In this document: one piece after another, positions 1-8,515 of the stretch
Layout: every line of letters begins with the position of its first letter
How positions within the stretch are numbered: position 1 is the first letter of the stretch
Source of the DNA: Rubrivivax rivuli
Lineage (GTDB): Bacteria; Pseudomonadota; Gammaproteobacteria; Burkholderiales; Burkholderiaceae_C
Length of the DNA: 64,000 bases
Reading direction: 5' to 3'
NCBI RefSeq assembly: GCF_004016505.1
Contig: NZ_SACR01000003.1
Location: forward strand, 186,001-250,000
Translations under genes and position numbers: made by a program
The notes under the pieces: model-generated
Told to the model about the DNA's origin: nothing
Seen by the model: the letters and a program-made list of their open reading frames with translations, nothing else
The model's database searches: none

Positions 1-430
1 GGCCCGCACGGCGGATGGTGGCGTCGAGCAAGGCCGCGAAACCAGCCGGCACCAGGTAGCTGTCGCGCAGCTCTGCCGTGCGAGGGTCGGCGAGGGCGTC
101 GGCGGCGGCCAGCACACGTTCGTTGGCCAGCGCGTCGAAGTAACGCGGGAAGGTGGATGCGGCCAGCACGTCGCCCGAGGGTTGAGGCCCCTTGCCGCGC
201 TCGCGCCGAGCCAGGCAGACGAGTTGCTGGCCGCGGTCGGTGAACTGCCAGATCGACACCACGTCAGCACCGATGCCACGCTCGGCCACTTCGAGCAGGC
301 GGCTCAAGGCGGCGGCGAAGTGGCCGGTCCACAGGCTTTCGTCCTTTCCCAGGGCCAACAATTGCTGGCGCACGTCGCTCATGCGACGCTCCATGGCCCC
401 GTGGGCCGAAGTCTCTGGGTGAGCGCTCAT
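1..430 (-). CDS. GAF-domain sensor protein, N-terminal part (runs off left edge)
   Basis: Reading the minus strand from the ATG at 428-430 gives an open frame of 143 codons with no stop before the window edge. The protein starts MSAHPETSAHG. From about residue 40 it has the helix-strand pattern of a GAF domain (LLEVAERGIGADVVSIWQF, then a strand with LVCLARRERG). GAF domains bind small ligands or sense redox and usually precede a GGDEF, EAL or histidine kinase output domain, which would lie outside the window. I see no output domain here, so the activity is unknown. A later in-frame ATG at codon 13 is a possible start. The next feature upstream is tRNA-Ser. Confidence 0.6.
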   Translation of the reverse strand, partial: MSAHPETSAHGAMERRMSDVRQQLLALGKDESLWTGHFAAALSRLLEVAERGIGADVVSIWQFTDRGQQLVCLARRERGKGPQPSGDVLAASTFPRYFDALANERVLAAADALADPRTAELRDSYLVPAGFAALLDATIRRAG

Positions 431-584
431 TCGGACTGCAGACGCGATGAGATCAGAAACGCCTTGATTCTGGCTGTTTCGGCCTCCGTCTGTCACTTCT
501 CATCGCCATGAGGGCGATGGCCGCGAGGCACCGCCTCGGCACTGGCGGTCAAGCCCGAGGGCGCATGGGGCGAAGTGCTGCAGA

Positions 585-675
585 TGGCGGACAGGGCGGG
601 ATTCGAACCCGCGGGGGGCTGTTAACCCCCACACGCTTTCCAGGCGTGCGACTTAAACCGCTCATCCACCTGTCC
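585..675 (-). tRNA. tRNA-Ser (anticodon GGA)
   Basis: On the minus strand a 7-bp acceptor stem (GGACAGG at the 5' end, CCTGTCC at the 3' end) encloses a cloverleaf with anticodon stem CACGC/GCGTG and loop CTGGAAA, which gives anticodon GGA. A long variable arm (GGGGGTTAACAGCCCCC) is typical of serine tRNA, and the T arm has GGTTCGAATCC. The discriminator G and an encoded CCA end the gene. It reads UCC/UCU codons. It stands alone between the GAF gene and the DUF2237 gene. Confidence 0.97.
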
Positions 676-692
676 GCTGCAAAGCGCGCATT

Positions 693-1079
693 CTAGCTTT
701 CGGGCGCGGGGCTCACGGCGTGCGCGCGCAACCACTCCATCACGACGAAGTCGAGCGCGCGGGCGTGGGTGCACTCCAGCACCACGGGCGGTGCGCAGCC
801 GTGTTCGTAGGCCTCACGCCACCGCAGTGCGCAGACGCACCAGCGGTCGCCGGGCTTCAGGCCGCGGAAACGGTGCTCGGGCCGCGGCGTGATGAGGTCG
901 TTGCCGCGCTCCATCTGGAAGTTCAGGAACTCCACCGTGACCTTCGCACAGATGACGTGGCTGCCGTGGTCGTTGGCATCCGTGTGGCAGCAGCCGTCGC
1001 GGAACCAGCCGGTCAGCGGGTCGTAGCTGCAGGGCACCAGCGCGGTGCCGAGCACGTTCAAGGCGTGGGCGCGGTCCAT
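693..1079 (-). CDS. DUF2237 family protein
   Basis: A 128-residue protein that matches the DUF2237 pattern as I know it: NVLGTALVPCS near the N-terminus, then TGWFRDGCCHT, a DHGSHVICAKVT block, FLNFQMERGNDL, and GLKPGDRWCVCALRW towards the C-terminus. The conserved cysteines and histidines suggest metal binding or redox chemistry, but no function is established for the family. It begins 7 bp downstream of the SPFH gene and on the same strand, so it probably shares the NfeD-SPFH transcript. The length is normal for the family. Confidence 0.85.
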   Translation of the reverse strand: MDRAHALNVLGTALVPCSYDPLTGWFRDGCCHTDANDHGSHVICAKVTVEFLNFQMERGNDLITPRPEHRFRGLKPGDRWCVCALRWREAYEHGCAPPVVLECTHARALDFVVMEWLRAHAVSPAPES

Positions 1080-1086
1080 GCGGGGC

Positions 1087-2004
1087 TCAGGTCTTGCCGC
1101 CCTTGCCGAGCAGGCCCATGGCCGTGCCGATGAGCGCCGAGACCTCGCTCATGTTGCCCGGCACGATCATGGTGTTGTTGGTCTTGGCCAGCTGGCCATA
1201 GGCCTCCACCGCCTTCTCGGCCACCTTCAGCTGCACGGCCTGCTCGCCACCCGGCTGCTGGATGGCCGCGGCGATCTTGCGGATGGCATCGGCCGTGGCA
1301 TCGGCCACCGCCGTGATGGCCGCGGCCTCGCCCAGGGCGTTGTTGATCTCGGCCTGCTTCTCGCCCTCGCTGCGCGCGATGAAGGCTTCGCGTTCGCCGG
1401 TGGCGATGTTGATCTGCTCCTGGCGGCGGCCCTCGGAGGCCGCGATCAGCGCGCGCTTCTCGCGCTCGGCCGTGATCTGCGCCTGCATGCTGCGCAGGAT
1501 CTCGGCCGGCGGCGTGAGGTCCTTGATCTCGTAGCGCAGCACCTTCACGCCCCAGGTCATGGCGGCTTCGTCCAGCGCGTTCACGACGCTGGCGTTGATC
1601 AGGTCGCGCTCTTCGAAGGTGCGGTCGAGTTCCATCTTGCCCACCACGCTGCGCAGCGTGGTCTGGGCCAGTTGCGTGATGGCCATCAGGTAGTCGCTGC
1701 TGCCGTAGCTGGCGCGCATGGGGTCGGTCACCTGGAAGTACAGGATGCCGTCGACCTGCAACTGCGTGTTGTCCTTGGTGATGCAGACCTGGCTGGGCAC
1801 GTCCAGCGGCACCTCCTTCAGCGAATGCTTGTAGGCCACGCGGTCGACGAAGGGCACGAGCAGGCTGAGCCCGGGCGTGAGGGTGCGGTCGTACTTGCCC
1901 AGGCGCTCGACGACCCAGGCGTTCTGCTGCGGCACGATCTTCAGCGAGCGGATGATGAAGATGACCGCGATGACGGCCACGACGACGGCGATTTCGATTT
2001 CCAT
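1087..2004 (-). CDS. SPFH/band 7 (stomatin-like) membrane protease-associated protein
   Basis: A 305-residue protein. Residues about 3-20 form one membrane anchor (a VVVAVIAVIFII segment). The SPFH domain follows (QQNAWVVERLGKYDRTLTPG, then VPLDVPSQ), and a helical stretch rich in Ala, Glu and Arg runs from about residue 185 to 230 (AEREKRALIAASEGRRQEQ), as in stomatin and QmcA. These proteins form oligomeric rings in the inner membrane and organise membrane microdomains or control proteases. The NfeD partner gene lies directly upstream, which is the classical stomatin-NfeD operon. The start chosen is the ATG at 2002-2004; reading further upstream runs into non-homologous sequence. Confidence 0.9.
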   Translation of the reverse strand: MEIEIAVVVAVIAVIFIIRSLKIVPQQNAWVVERLGKYDRTLTPGLSLLVPFVDRVAYKHSLKEVPLDVPSQVCITKDNTQLQVDGILYFQVTDPMRASYGSSDYLMAITQLAQTTLRSVVGKMELDRTFEERDLINASVVNALDEAAMTWGVKVLRYEIKDLTPPAEILRSMQAQITAEREKRALIAASEGRRQEQINIATGEREAFIARSEGEKQAEINNALGEAAAITAVADATADAIRKIAAAIQQPGGEQAVQLKVAEKAVEAYGQLAKTNNTMIVPGNMSEVSALIGTAMGLLGKGGKT

Positions 2005-2090
2005 GGGCGGGGTGCGGCTCGGTGAACGCGGTGGAGAGGGCAGGTGAAAGGAGCAGGTGAAGGGGGCAGGGGGTGGCCGGCGTGTGCCGT

Positions 2091-2528
2091 TCAGCGCGTG
2101 GCGGGTTCCACGCGCAGCTCGTTGCCGTCCAGCGCCACGATGATGTGCTCGCCGGGGGCCGGGCTGCCGCTGCCGGCATGCCGCACCGCCCAGTGGGCGC
2201 CCCGGTAGGTGACGCGCGCCGTGCCGCCTTCGTCCCAGGCCGGCACCTGCACGCGCTGGCCGATGTCGATGTTGACATCGGCATTGCTCGGCGCCGGCTG
2301 CGCGCGCGGCCGCAGTTTGCGCACGAAGTACCACAGCACCACCGCGCCGCCGCCCACGGCCGAGGCCGTGATGAGCTGCGCCCGGAAGTCCAGGCCGGCC
2401 GAAGCCGCCATGGCACCGGCCACTGCGCCCAGGGCCAGCATGAGCAGGTAGAAAGTGCCGGTGGCGAGCTCGGCGGCCACCAGGGCACCGATCGTCAGCA
2501 CCCACAGCGAGGTCGGGTCTGTGTCCAA
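2091..2528 (-). CDS. NfeD-like membrane protein
   Basis: About 145 residues. Two or three membrane spans lie in the first 75 residues (LWVLTIGALVAAEL, then LALGAVAGAMAA and a VVLWYFVR span), followed by a small OB-fold domain (IGQRVQVPAW through VALDGNELRV) as in short NfeD proteins. NfeD works with stomatin/SPFH proteins, and the SPFH gene is 86 bp downstream. I chose a TTG start at 2526-2528 because a strong GGAG ribosome site precedes it and the protein then begins MDTDPTSLWV next to the first span. A longer reading from an ATG at 2577-2579 adds a non-membrane tail with no ribosome site. Confidence 0.85.
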   Translation of the reverse strand: MDTDPTSLWVLTIGALVAAELATGTFYLLMLALGAVAGAMAASAGLDFRAQLITASAVGGGAVVLWYFVRKLRPRAQPAPSNADVNIDIGQRVQVPAWDEGGTARVTYRGAHWAVRHAGSGSPAPGEHIIVALDGNELRVEPATR

Positions 2529-2662
2529 GGCGCTTCTCCATCTCCAGGGGTCTTGTGCAGGGCAGTGTAGCCACGCCACACCGTGTCACGGCACGCCCCT
2601 ACACTTCGCGCTCTCTTGTTCGACCCGAACGACCCCGCCTTCCCTTTTTCCAAGGCCGCGCC

Positions 2663-4924
2663 ATGCTCCGCTTCCGTTTTCCCATCGTCATCATCGACGA
2701 AGACTTCCGTTCGGAGAACACCTCCGGCTTCGGCATCCGCGCGCTGGCCGAGGCCATCGAGAAGGAAGGTTTCGAGGTCCTGGGCGCCACGAGCTACGGC
2801 GACCTGAGCCAGTTCGCGCAGCAGCAAAGCCGCGCCAGCGCCTTCATCCTGAGCATCGACGACGAAGAGTTCACACCCGGGCCCGAGCTCGATCCGGCGG
2901 TGCTGAACCTGCGCAAGTTCATCCAGGAGATCCGCTTCAAGAACGCGGACATCCCGATCTACATCTACGGCGAGACGCGCACCAGCCAGCACATCCCGAA
3001 CGACGTGCTGCGCGAGCTGCACGGCTTCATCCACATGTTCGAGGACACGCCGGAATTCGTGGCGCGCCACATCATCCGCGAGGCGCGCAGCTACCTCGAC
3101 GGCCTGGCGCCCCCGTTCTTCAAGGCGCTGATGGACTACGCGCAGGACGGCAGCTACAGCTGGCACTGCCCGGGCCACAGCGGCGGCGTGGCGTTTCTGA
3201 AGAGCCCGGTGGGGCAGATGTTCCACCAGTTCTTCGGCGAGAACATGCTGCGCGCCGACGTGTGCAACAGCGTGGAAGAACTCGGCCAGCTGCTCGACCA
3301 CACCGGCCCGGTGCTGCAGAGCGAGCGCAACGCCGCGCGCATCTTCAACGCCGACCACTGCTTCTTCGTCACCAACGGCACCAGCACCAGCAACAAGATG
3401 GTGTGGCACCACACGGTGGCGCCGGGCGACGTGGTGGTGGTCGACCGCAACTGCCACAAGAGCATCCTGCACAGCATCATCATGACGGGGGCGGTGCCGG
3501 TCTTCCTGCCGCCCACGCGCAACCACTACGGGATCATCGGCCCCATCCCCGAGAGCGAGTTCTCGCCCGAGGCCATCCGCGCCAAGATCGCCGCCAACCC
3601 GCTGCTGGCCGGGGTGGACCCGGCCACCGTGAAGCCGCGCATCCTGACGCTGACGCAGAGCACCTACGACGGCGTGCTCTACAACACCGAGACCATCAAG
3701 CACGCGCTGGACGGCTACATCGACACGCTGCACTTCGACGAGGCCTGGCTGCCGCACGCGGCCTTCCACACCTTCTACGGCCCGTACCACGCGATGGGCA
3801 AGAAGCGCCCGCGTCCGAAGGATCAGCTCGTCTTCGCGACGCAGAGCACGCACAAGCTGCTGGCCGGCATCAGCCAGGCCAGCCAGGTGCTGGTGCAAGA
3901 CGCGCAAGAGCGCAAGCTAGACCGCCACCTCTTCAACGAGGCCTACCTGATGCACACCAGCACCAGCCCGCAGTACGCCATCATCGCCAGCTGCGACGTG
4001 GCCGCGGCGATGATGGAAGCGCCTGGCGGCCCGGCCCTGGTGGAAGAGAGCATCCAGGAGAGCCTGGACTTCCGCCGCGCGATGCGCAAGGTGGATGCCG
4101 ACTTCGGCGACCAGGACTGGTGGTTCACCGTCTGGGGCCCGGAGACGCTGGCGGCCGAAGGCATCGGCCACAGCCGCGACTGGGTGCTCAAGGCCAACGA
4201 GCCCTGGCACGGCTTCGGCGACCTGGCCGACGGCTTCAACCTGCTCGACCCCATCAAGTGCACGCTGATCACCCCGGGCCTGGGCGTGAACGGCCAGTTC
4301 GCCGAGACCGGCATCCCGGCCAGCATCGTCACCAAGTTCCTGGCCGAGCACGGCGTGGTGGTGGAGAAGACGGGCCTGTACTCCTTCTTCATCATGTTCA
4401 CCATCGGCATCACCAAGGGCCGCTGGAACACGCTGCTCACCGCGCTGCAACAGTTCAAGGACGACCACGACCGCAACGCGCCGCTGTGGCGCATCCTGCC
4501 GGAGTTCTGCGCCGCCCATCCGCGCTATGAGCGCATGGGCTTGCGCGACCTCTGCCAGGCCATCCACCAGACCTATGCCAAGGGCGACATCGCGCGGCTG
4601 ACGACCGAGATGTACCTGTCAGACATCGTGCCGGCCATGAAGCCCAGCGACGCCTACGCGCACATCGCGCACCGCAAGACCGAGCGAGTGCCGATTGACC
4701 AGTTGGAAGGCCGCATCACCACCAGCCTGCTGACGCCTTACCCGCCGGGCATCCCGCTGCTGATCCCGGGTGAGCGCTTCAACAAGAAGATCTGCGACTA
4801 CCTCCGCTTCACGCGCGAGTTCAATGCCGCCTTCCCGGGCTTCGACACCGACGTGCACGGCCTCGTGGAAGAAGAAGTGCCGGGCGAGGGCCGGCGCTAC
4901 TACGTCGACTGCATCCAGGCCTGA
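2663..4924 (+). CDS. Arginine/lysine/ornithine decarboxylase (PLP, fold type I, large form)
   Basis: A 753-residue protein with the full architecture of the large inducible decarboxylases: an N-terminal wing domain (PIVIIDEDFRSENTSGFGIR), a PLP-binding core and a C-terminal domain. The core shows HCPGHSGG, the DEAWLPHA segment and the Schiff-base lysine in TQSTHKLLAGISQAS. It removes CO2 from a basic amino acid to give agmatine, cadaverine or putrescine. Which substrate cannot be read with certainty from sequence. An agmatinase and putrescine degradation genes at the other end of the window make arginine plausible. The start is the ATG before LRFRFPIVII; the upstream extension is not conserved-looking. 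It stands alone, convergent with fabI. Confidence 0.9.
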   Translation: MLRFRFPIVIIDEDFRSENTSGFGIRALAEAIEKEGFEVLGATSYGDLSQFAQQQSRASAFILSIDDEEFTPGPELDPAVLNLRKFIQEIRFKNADIPIYIYGETRTSQHIPNDVLRELHGFIHMFEDTPEFVARHIIREARSYLDGLAPPFFKALMDYAQDGSYSWHCPGHSGGVAFLKSPVGQMFHQFFGENMLRADVCNSVEELGQLLDHTGPVLQSERNAARIFNADHCFFVTNGTSTSNKMVWHHTVAPGDVVVVDRNCHKSILHSIIMTGAVPVFLPPTRNHYGIIGPIPESEFSPEAIRAKIAANPLLAGVDPATVKPRILTLTQSTYDGVLYNTETIKHALDGYIDTLHFDEAWLPHAAFHTFYGPYHAMGKKRPRPKDQLVFATQSTHKLLAGISQASQVLVQDAQERKLDRHLFNEAYLMHTSTSPQYAIIASCDVAAAMMEAPGGPALVEESIQESLDFRRAMRKVDADFGDQDWWFTVWGPETLAAEGIGHSRDWVLKANEPWHGFGDLADGFNLLDPIKCTLITPGLGVNGQFAETGIPASIVTKFLAEHGVVVEKTGLYSFFIMFTIGITKGRWNTLLTALQQFKDDHDRNAPLWRILPEFCAAHPRYERMGLRDLCQAIHQTYAKGDIARLTTEMYLSDIVPAMKPSDAYAHIAHRKTERVPIDQLEGRITTSLLTPYPPGIPLLIPGERFNKKICDYLRFTREFNAAFPGFDTDVHGLVEEEVPGEGRRYYVDCIQA

Positions 4925-4935
4925 GGCCTGCACAG

Positions 4936-4965
4936 CGAGGGCGGGGCTGCGGCCCCGGGCCCTCG
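4936..4965. terminator. Hairpin between convergent decarboxylase and fabI genes
   Basis: CGAGGGC (4936-4942) pairs with GCCCTCG (4959-4965) around an inner GGGGC/GCCCC stem with a TGCG loop and a 2-nt bulge. It fills the 48-bp gap between two convergent stop codons. It has no T tract on either strand, so it is a strong fold but an uncertain intrinsic terminator. Confidence 0.5.
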
Positions 4966-4972
4966 ATCCACC

Positions 4973-5755
4973 TCACTCGGTCGGAGCCATCATGCCCTGG
5001 CTGAAACCGCCGTCGACATAGGTGATCTCGGCCGTCACGCCGCCGGCCAGGTCGGACAGCAGGAAGGCGGCGACGTTGCCCACGTCCTCGATGGTGACGT
5101 TGCGGCCCAGCGGCGAGGCGCTGGCCACCATGCCCAGCAGCTTGCCGAAATCCTTGATGCCGCTGGCCGCCAGCGTCTTGATGGGGCCGGCCGAGATGCC
5201 GTTCACACGGATGCCGCGTTTGCCCATGCTGGCCGCCAGGTAGCGCACGCTGGCCTCCAGGCTGGCCTTGGCCAGGCCCATGGTGTTGTAGTTCGGCACC
5301 GCGCGCAGCGCGCCCAGGTAGCTGAGCGTCAGCAGCGCGCCGCCCGTGCGCAGGTAGGGCAGCGCGGCTTTGGCCATGGCCGGGAAGCTGTAGGCCGAGA
5401 TTTCGTGCGTGATGCGGAAGTTCTCGCGCGTCAGGCCGTCGAGAAAGTCGCCGGCGATGGCTTCGCGCGGGGCGAAGCCGATGCTGTGCACGAAACCATC
5501 GAACTGGCCCCAGGCGGCGCCCAGGCCTTCGAACATGGCCTGGATCTGCTCGTCGCTGCTGACGTCGCAATCGAAGATCAGTTCGGTGCCCAGTTCCTTG
5601 GCGAACTCGACGGTGCGGTCTTTGAAGCGCTCGCCCACGTAGCTGAGCGCCACCTCGGCGCCTTGCGCACGGCAGGCCTTGGCGATGCCGAAGGCGATCG
5701 AACGGTTGGACAGCACCCCAGTGATGAGGAAGCGCTTGCCGGCGAGGAATCCCAT
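4973..5755 (-). CDS. fabI: Enoyl-[acyl-carrier-protein] reductase (NADH)
   Basis: A 260-residue SDR-type enoyl-ACP reductase that catalyses the last step of each fatty acid elongation cycle. It has the FabI form of the nucleotide site (GKRFLITGVLSNRSIAFGIA), HSIGFAPREA, and the catalytic Tyr-x6-Lys in YNTMGLAK. SAGPIKTLAA and the C-terminal YVDGGFSQGM also match FabI. The length is normal. The start ATG at 5753-5755 gives MGFLAGKRFLITG, the usual N-terminus. The gene is monocistronic, convergent with the decarboxylase and divergent from the rimP-nusA operon. Confidence 0.97.
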   Translation of the reverse strand: MGFLAGKRFLITGVLSNRSIAFGIAKACRAQGAEVALSYVGERFKDRTVEFAKELGTELIFDCDVSSDEQIQAMFEGLGAAWGQFDGFVHSIGFAPREAIAGDFLDGLTRENFRITHEISAYSFPAMAKAALPYLRTGGALLTLSYLGALRAVPNYNTMGLAKASLEASVRYLAASMGKRGIRVNGISAGPIKTLAASGIKDFGKLLGMVASASPLGRNVTIEDVGNVAAFLLSDLAGGVTAEITYVDGGFSQGMMAPTE

Positions 5756-5912
5756 GCGTGTCTCCAGATGGCGGGCGCCGCGCGGTGCACGGCCCCGGTT
5801 TTGAGCGGGCGCGATTCTGTCACGCAGGAGGGGCGCCACTTCGGGGCGGTGCAGCGTGGTGTGCGCACCACGTTCAGGCGCTGCGGCTCCAGAAGGGCGG
5901 GTGCCGGCACGG

Positions 5913-5942
5913 TTGCTGCCTGTCACGTTCGCCGGTTATACT
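5913..5942 (+). promoter_or_regulatory. Sigma-70-like promoter for rimP-nusA-infB
   Basis: TTGCTG (5913-5918) and TATACT (5937-5942) are separated by 18 bp. Both hexamers match four or more consensus positions, which stands out in this GC-rich sequence. Transcription would start near 5949 and leave a leader of about 418 nt before rimP. Inferred from sequence only. Confidence 0.5.
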
Positions 5943-5966
5943 TCTGGTTTTCCGGGTAATGCTGCG

Positions 5967-5995
5967 TGGGCGGAATCTTCCAGCCCATTTTTTTT
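5967..5995 (+). terminator. Intrinsic-terminator-like hairpin in the nusA operon leader
   Basis: TGGGC (5967-5971) plus GGA pairs with TCC plus GCCCA (5983-5987), with a 4-nt loop and one bulged A. Eight T residues follow directly (5988-5995). No plus-strand gene ends just upstream: the nearest is the decarboxylase over 1 kb away, beyond fabI on the other strand. The hairpin lies about 20 nt after the predicted transcription start, so it fits an attenuator of the operon better than a terminator of another gene. NusA stimulates pausing and termination at such hairpins, so autoregulation is possible. Confidence 0.55.
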
Positions 5996-6366
5996 GCTTG
6001 ATCGACGCTGATGAAGCGCCCCTGCCCCCTGCAGAGGCCGTGCACCGCACGGTGCCTGCCAGGGCCGGCGCTTCAGATGACCGGTCTTGGCGGCGCGCCC
6101 GGCGACAGGGGCGGCTGGCAAGAAGCCCGTTGGTTCACAGCGGGCCCAGAGAGCGTATCGGTCGGATCAGGCAAAAAGCGGACAAGCAGCGTTTGAACAG
6201 CAAAAACCTCAAGGCCGGCGGCAAGGTTGCCGGCTTATCCACAGCGCAAGATACACGCAAGGGCGGCGGCAAAAGCCGCGTGGCTGGCGTGGGCGGCGCT
6301 GCGCGTGATGGTTTTCGCACGCCGCGCCCTCCGCGTGAGCCCCGCCCGGTGCCGGAAGGCGAGCGC

Positions 6367-6975
6367 GTGGGTTGGCGTGAAGCCATCAACGCCACGGTGG
6401 CGGGTCTGGGTTTCGACGTGGTGGATGTGGAGCGTGCGCCGCGCGGCCTGCTGCGCATCACCATCGACCGCCAGCCGGGCCGCGCTTACCCGATCCCCAG
6501 CGAATTCGTGCTGGTCGAGGACTGCGAGCAGGTCACGCGCCAGCTGCAGTACGCGCTGGAAGTGGAAGGGCTCGATTACAGCCGGCTCGAGGTGTCCTCG
6601 CCGGGTCTGGACCGGCCGCTGAAGACCGAGGCCGATTACGAGCGTTTCAGTGGCGAGGCCGTGAACATCGTGTTGAAGACGCCTTTCCAGGGCCGCAAGA
6701 ACTGGCAGGGCGTGCTGCAGCGCGCGGTGCCCGAAGCCGTGCTGGCCGAGCCGGCAGAAGCCGGCGCGGCTGCGCCCGTGAGCGGCTGGCAACTGGTCTT
6801 CAAGCAAGGCAAGGCCGAGCAGGTGCTCGGTTTCAATTTCGACGAAGTGCGCGAGGCTCGCCTCGTGCCTGTGGTGGATTTCAAGGGCCGCAAGCCCCGC
6901 GGTGACGCGGCGGCGGGCGAGCCGGCTGGTGAGGCGCCCGACGCGGCGGCCGCGCCGGGCACAGATGGAGGCTAG
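6367..6975 (+). CDS. rimP: Ribosome maturation factor RimP
   Basis: About 202 residues. RimP binds the 30S subunit precursor and helps S12 assembly. The N-terminal alpha/beta domain is clear (TVAGLGFDVVDVERAPRG, LRITIDR), followed by VEDCEQVTRQLQYALEVEG and the family block LEVSSPGLDRPLKTEADYERF. A C-terminal Ala/Gly/Pro-rich tail extends about 25 residues beyond the usual fold. I chose the GTG at 6367 because GGAAGG sits 6 nt before it and the protein then starts MGWREAINATV, as in relatives. NusA starts 6 bp after the stop. Confidence 0.92.
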   Translation: MGWREAINATVAGLGFDVVDVERAPRGLLRITIDRQPGRAYPIPSEFVLVEDCEQVTRQLQYALEVEGLDYSRLEVSSPGLDRPLKTEADYERFSGEAVNIVLKTPFQGRKNWQGVLQRAVPEAVLAEPAEAGAAAPVSGWQLVFKQGKAEQVLGFNFDEVREARLVPVVDFKGRKPRGDAAAGEPAGEAPDAAAAPGTDGG

Positions 6976-6981
6976 GGACTG

Positions 6982-8460
6982 ATGAATCGCGAAATGCTGA
7001 TGCTGGTGGACGCCATCTCGCGCGAGAAGACGGTGGACCGCGAGGTCGTCTTCGGCGCCGTCGAGGCCGCGCTCGCCTCGGCGACGAAGAAGCTCAACGG
7101 CGGCGAGGTCGACATTCGCGTCGCCGTCGACCGCGAGACCGGCGAGTACGAGACCTTCCGCCGCTGGCTCGTCGTGCCCGACAGCGCCGGCCTGCAGAAC
7201 CCCGATGCCGAGGAACTGCTCTCCGACGCGCTGGAGCGCATTCCCGACATCGAGGAAGGCGACTACATCGAAGAGGCCATCGAGTCGCTGACCATCGGCC
7301 GCATCGGTGCGCAGGCGGCCAAGCAGGTCATCCTGCAGAAGATCCGCGATGCCGAGCGCGAGCAGCTGCTCAACGACTTCCTCGCCCGCGGCGAGAAGAT
7401 CTTTGTCGGCACCGTCAAGCGCCTGGACAAGGGCGACATCATCGTCGAGAGCGGCCGCGTCGAAGGGCGCCTGAAGCGCAGCGAGATGATCCCCAAGGAA
7501 AACCTGCGCAGTGGCGACCGCGTGCGCGCTTTCCTGATGGGCATCGACCCCACGCAGCGCGGCCCGCAGATCATGCTCAGCCGCAGCGCCCCGGGTTTCA
7601 TGATCGAGCTGTTTGCCCAGGAAGTGCCCGAGATCGAGCAGGGCCTGCTGGAGATCAAGAGCTGCGCCCGCGACCCGGGCAGCCGCGCCAAGATCGCCGT
7701 CATCAGCCACGACCGCCGCGTCGACCCCATCGGCACCTGCGTCGGTGTGCGCGGCTCGCGGGTCAACGCCGTCACCAACGAGATCGCGGGTGAGCGCGTG
7801 GACATCGTGCTGTGGTCGGAAGACCCGGCGCAGTTCGTCATCGGCGCGCTGGCCCCGGCCAACGTGGTGAGCATCGTCGTCGACGAAGAGCGCCATGCCA
7901 TGGACGTGGTGGTCGACGAAGAGAACCTCGCCATCGCCATCGGCCGCGGCGGTCAGAACGTGCGTCTTGCAAGCGAACTGACCGGCTGGCGCATCAACAT
8001 CATGACGGCCGAGGAGAGCCAGGCCAAGCAGGCCACCGAAAGTGAATCGGTGCGCCAGCTCTTCGTCGACAAGCTCGACGTCGACGCCGAAGTGGCCGAC
8101 ATCCTGATCGCCGAAGGTTTCAGCAGCCTGGAAGAGGTGGCCTACGTGCCGCTGCAGGAAATGCTGGAGATCGAAAGCTTCGACGAGGACACCGTGCACG
8201 AACTGCGCACCCGTGCCAAGGACGCGCTGCTGACGATGGAGATCGAGAAGGAAGAGAAGGTCGAGGAGGTGTCGCAGGACCTGCGCGACCTCGAAGGTCT
8301 CAACCCCGAGCTGATCGCCAAGCTGGCCGGGGGTGGCATCCACACCCGCGACGACCTGGCCGACCTGGCCGTCGACGAGCTCACCGACATGACCGGCATT
8401 GATGACGAGGCTGCCAAGGCTTTGATCATGAAGGCCCGCGAGCACTGGTTCAACGTCTGA
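6982..8460 (+). CDS. nusA: Transcription termination/antitermination protein NusA
   Basis: A 492-residue full-length NusA that binds RNA polymerase and nascent RNA and controls pausing, termination and antitermination. Order of domains: N-terminal polymerase-binding domain ([14 protein letters not shown]), S1 (about residues 135-200), KH1 ([18 protein letters not shown]) and KH2 ([19 protein letters not shown]). Two C-terminal acidic helix-hairpin repeats follow (about 365-420 and 440-492), as in other Proteobacteria. A GGAGG-like site precedes the ATG. It sits between rimP and infB in the standard order. Confidence 0.98.
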   Translation: MNREMLMLVDAISREKTVDREVVFGAVEAALASATKKLNGGEVDIRVAVDRETGEYETFRRWLVVPDSAGLQNPDAEELLSDALERIPDIEEGDYIEEAIESLTIGRIGAQAAKQVILQKIRDAEREQLLNDFLARGEKIFVGTVKRLDKGDIIVESGRVEGRLKRSEMIPKENLRSGDRVRAFLMGIDPTQRGPQIMLSRSAPGFMIELFAQEVPEIEQGLLEIKSCARDPGSRAKIAVISHDRRVDPIGTCVGVRGSRVNAVTNEIAGERVDIVLWSEDPAQFVIGALAPANVVSIVVDEERHAMDVVVDEENLAIAIGRGGQNVRLASELTGWRINIMTAEESQAKQATESESVRQLFVDKLDVDAEVADILIAEGFSSLEEVAYVPLQEMLEIESFDEDTVHELRTRAKDALLTMEIEKEEKVEEVSQDLRDLEGLNPELIAKLAGGGIHTRDDLADLAVDELTDMTGIDDEAAKALIMKAREHWFNV

Positions 8461-8515
8461 ACGCCAGACTGAACTGCTGTAACGCCCGCACCGAACACCC
8501 GAGGAAAACGCACCC

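Larger units (their letters stand above)
5756..6366. other. 611-bp spacer: fabI upstream region and long leader of the rimP-nusA-infB operon
   Basis: No supported gene lies here. It must hold the fabI promoter (minus strand) and the operon promoter (plus strand, 5913-5942), followed by a hairpin with eight T residues (5967-5995). An open frame runs through much of it into rimP, but the first part does not resemble RimP and I see no start with a good ribosome site before 6367. Whether the leader encodes a peptide is open. Confidence 0.5.

Noticed and set aside
5758..6366. Long N-terminal extension of RimP
   Set aside because: The translated extension is basic and not RimP-like; a good ribosome site and the family N-terminus place the start at GTG 6367.
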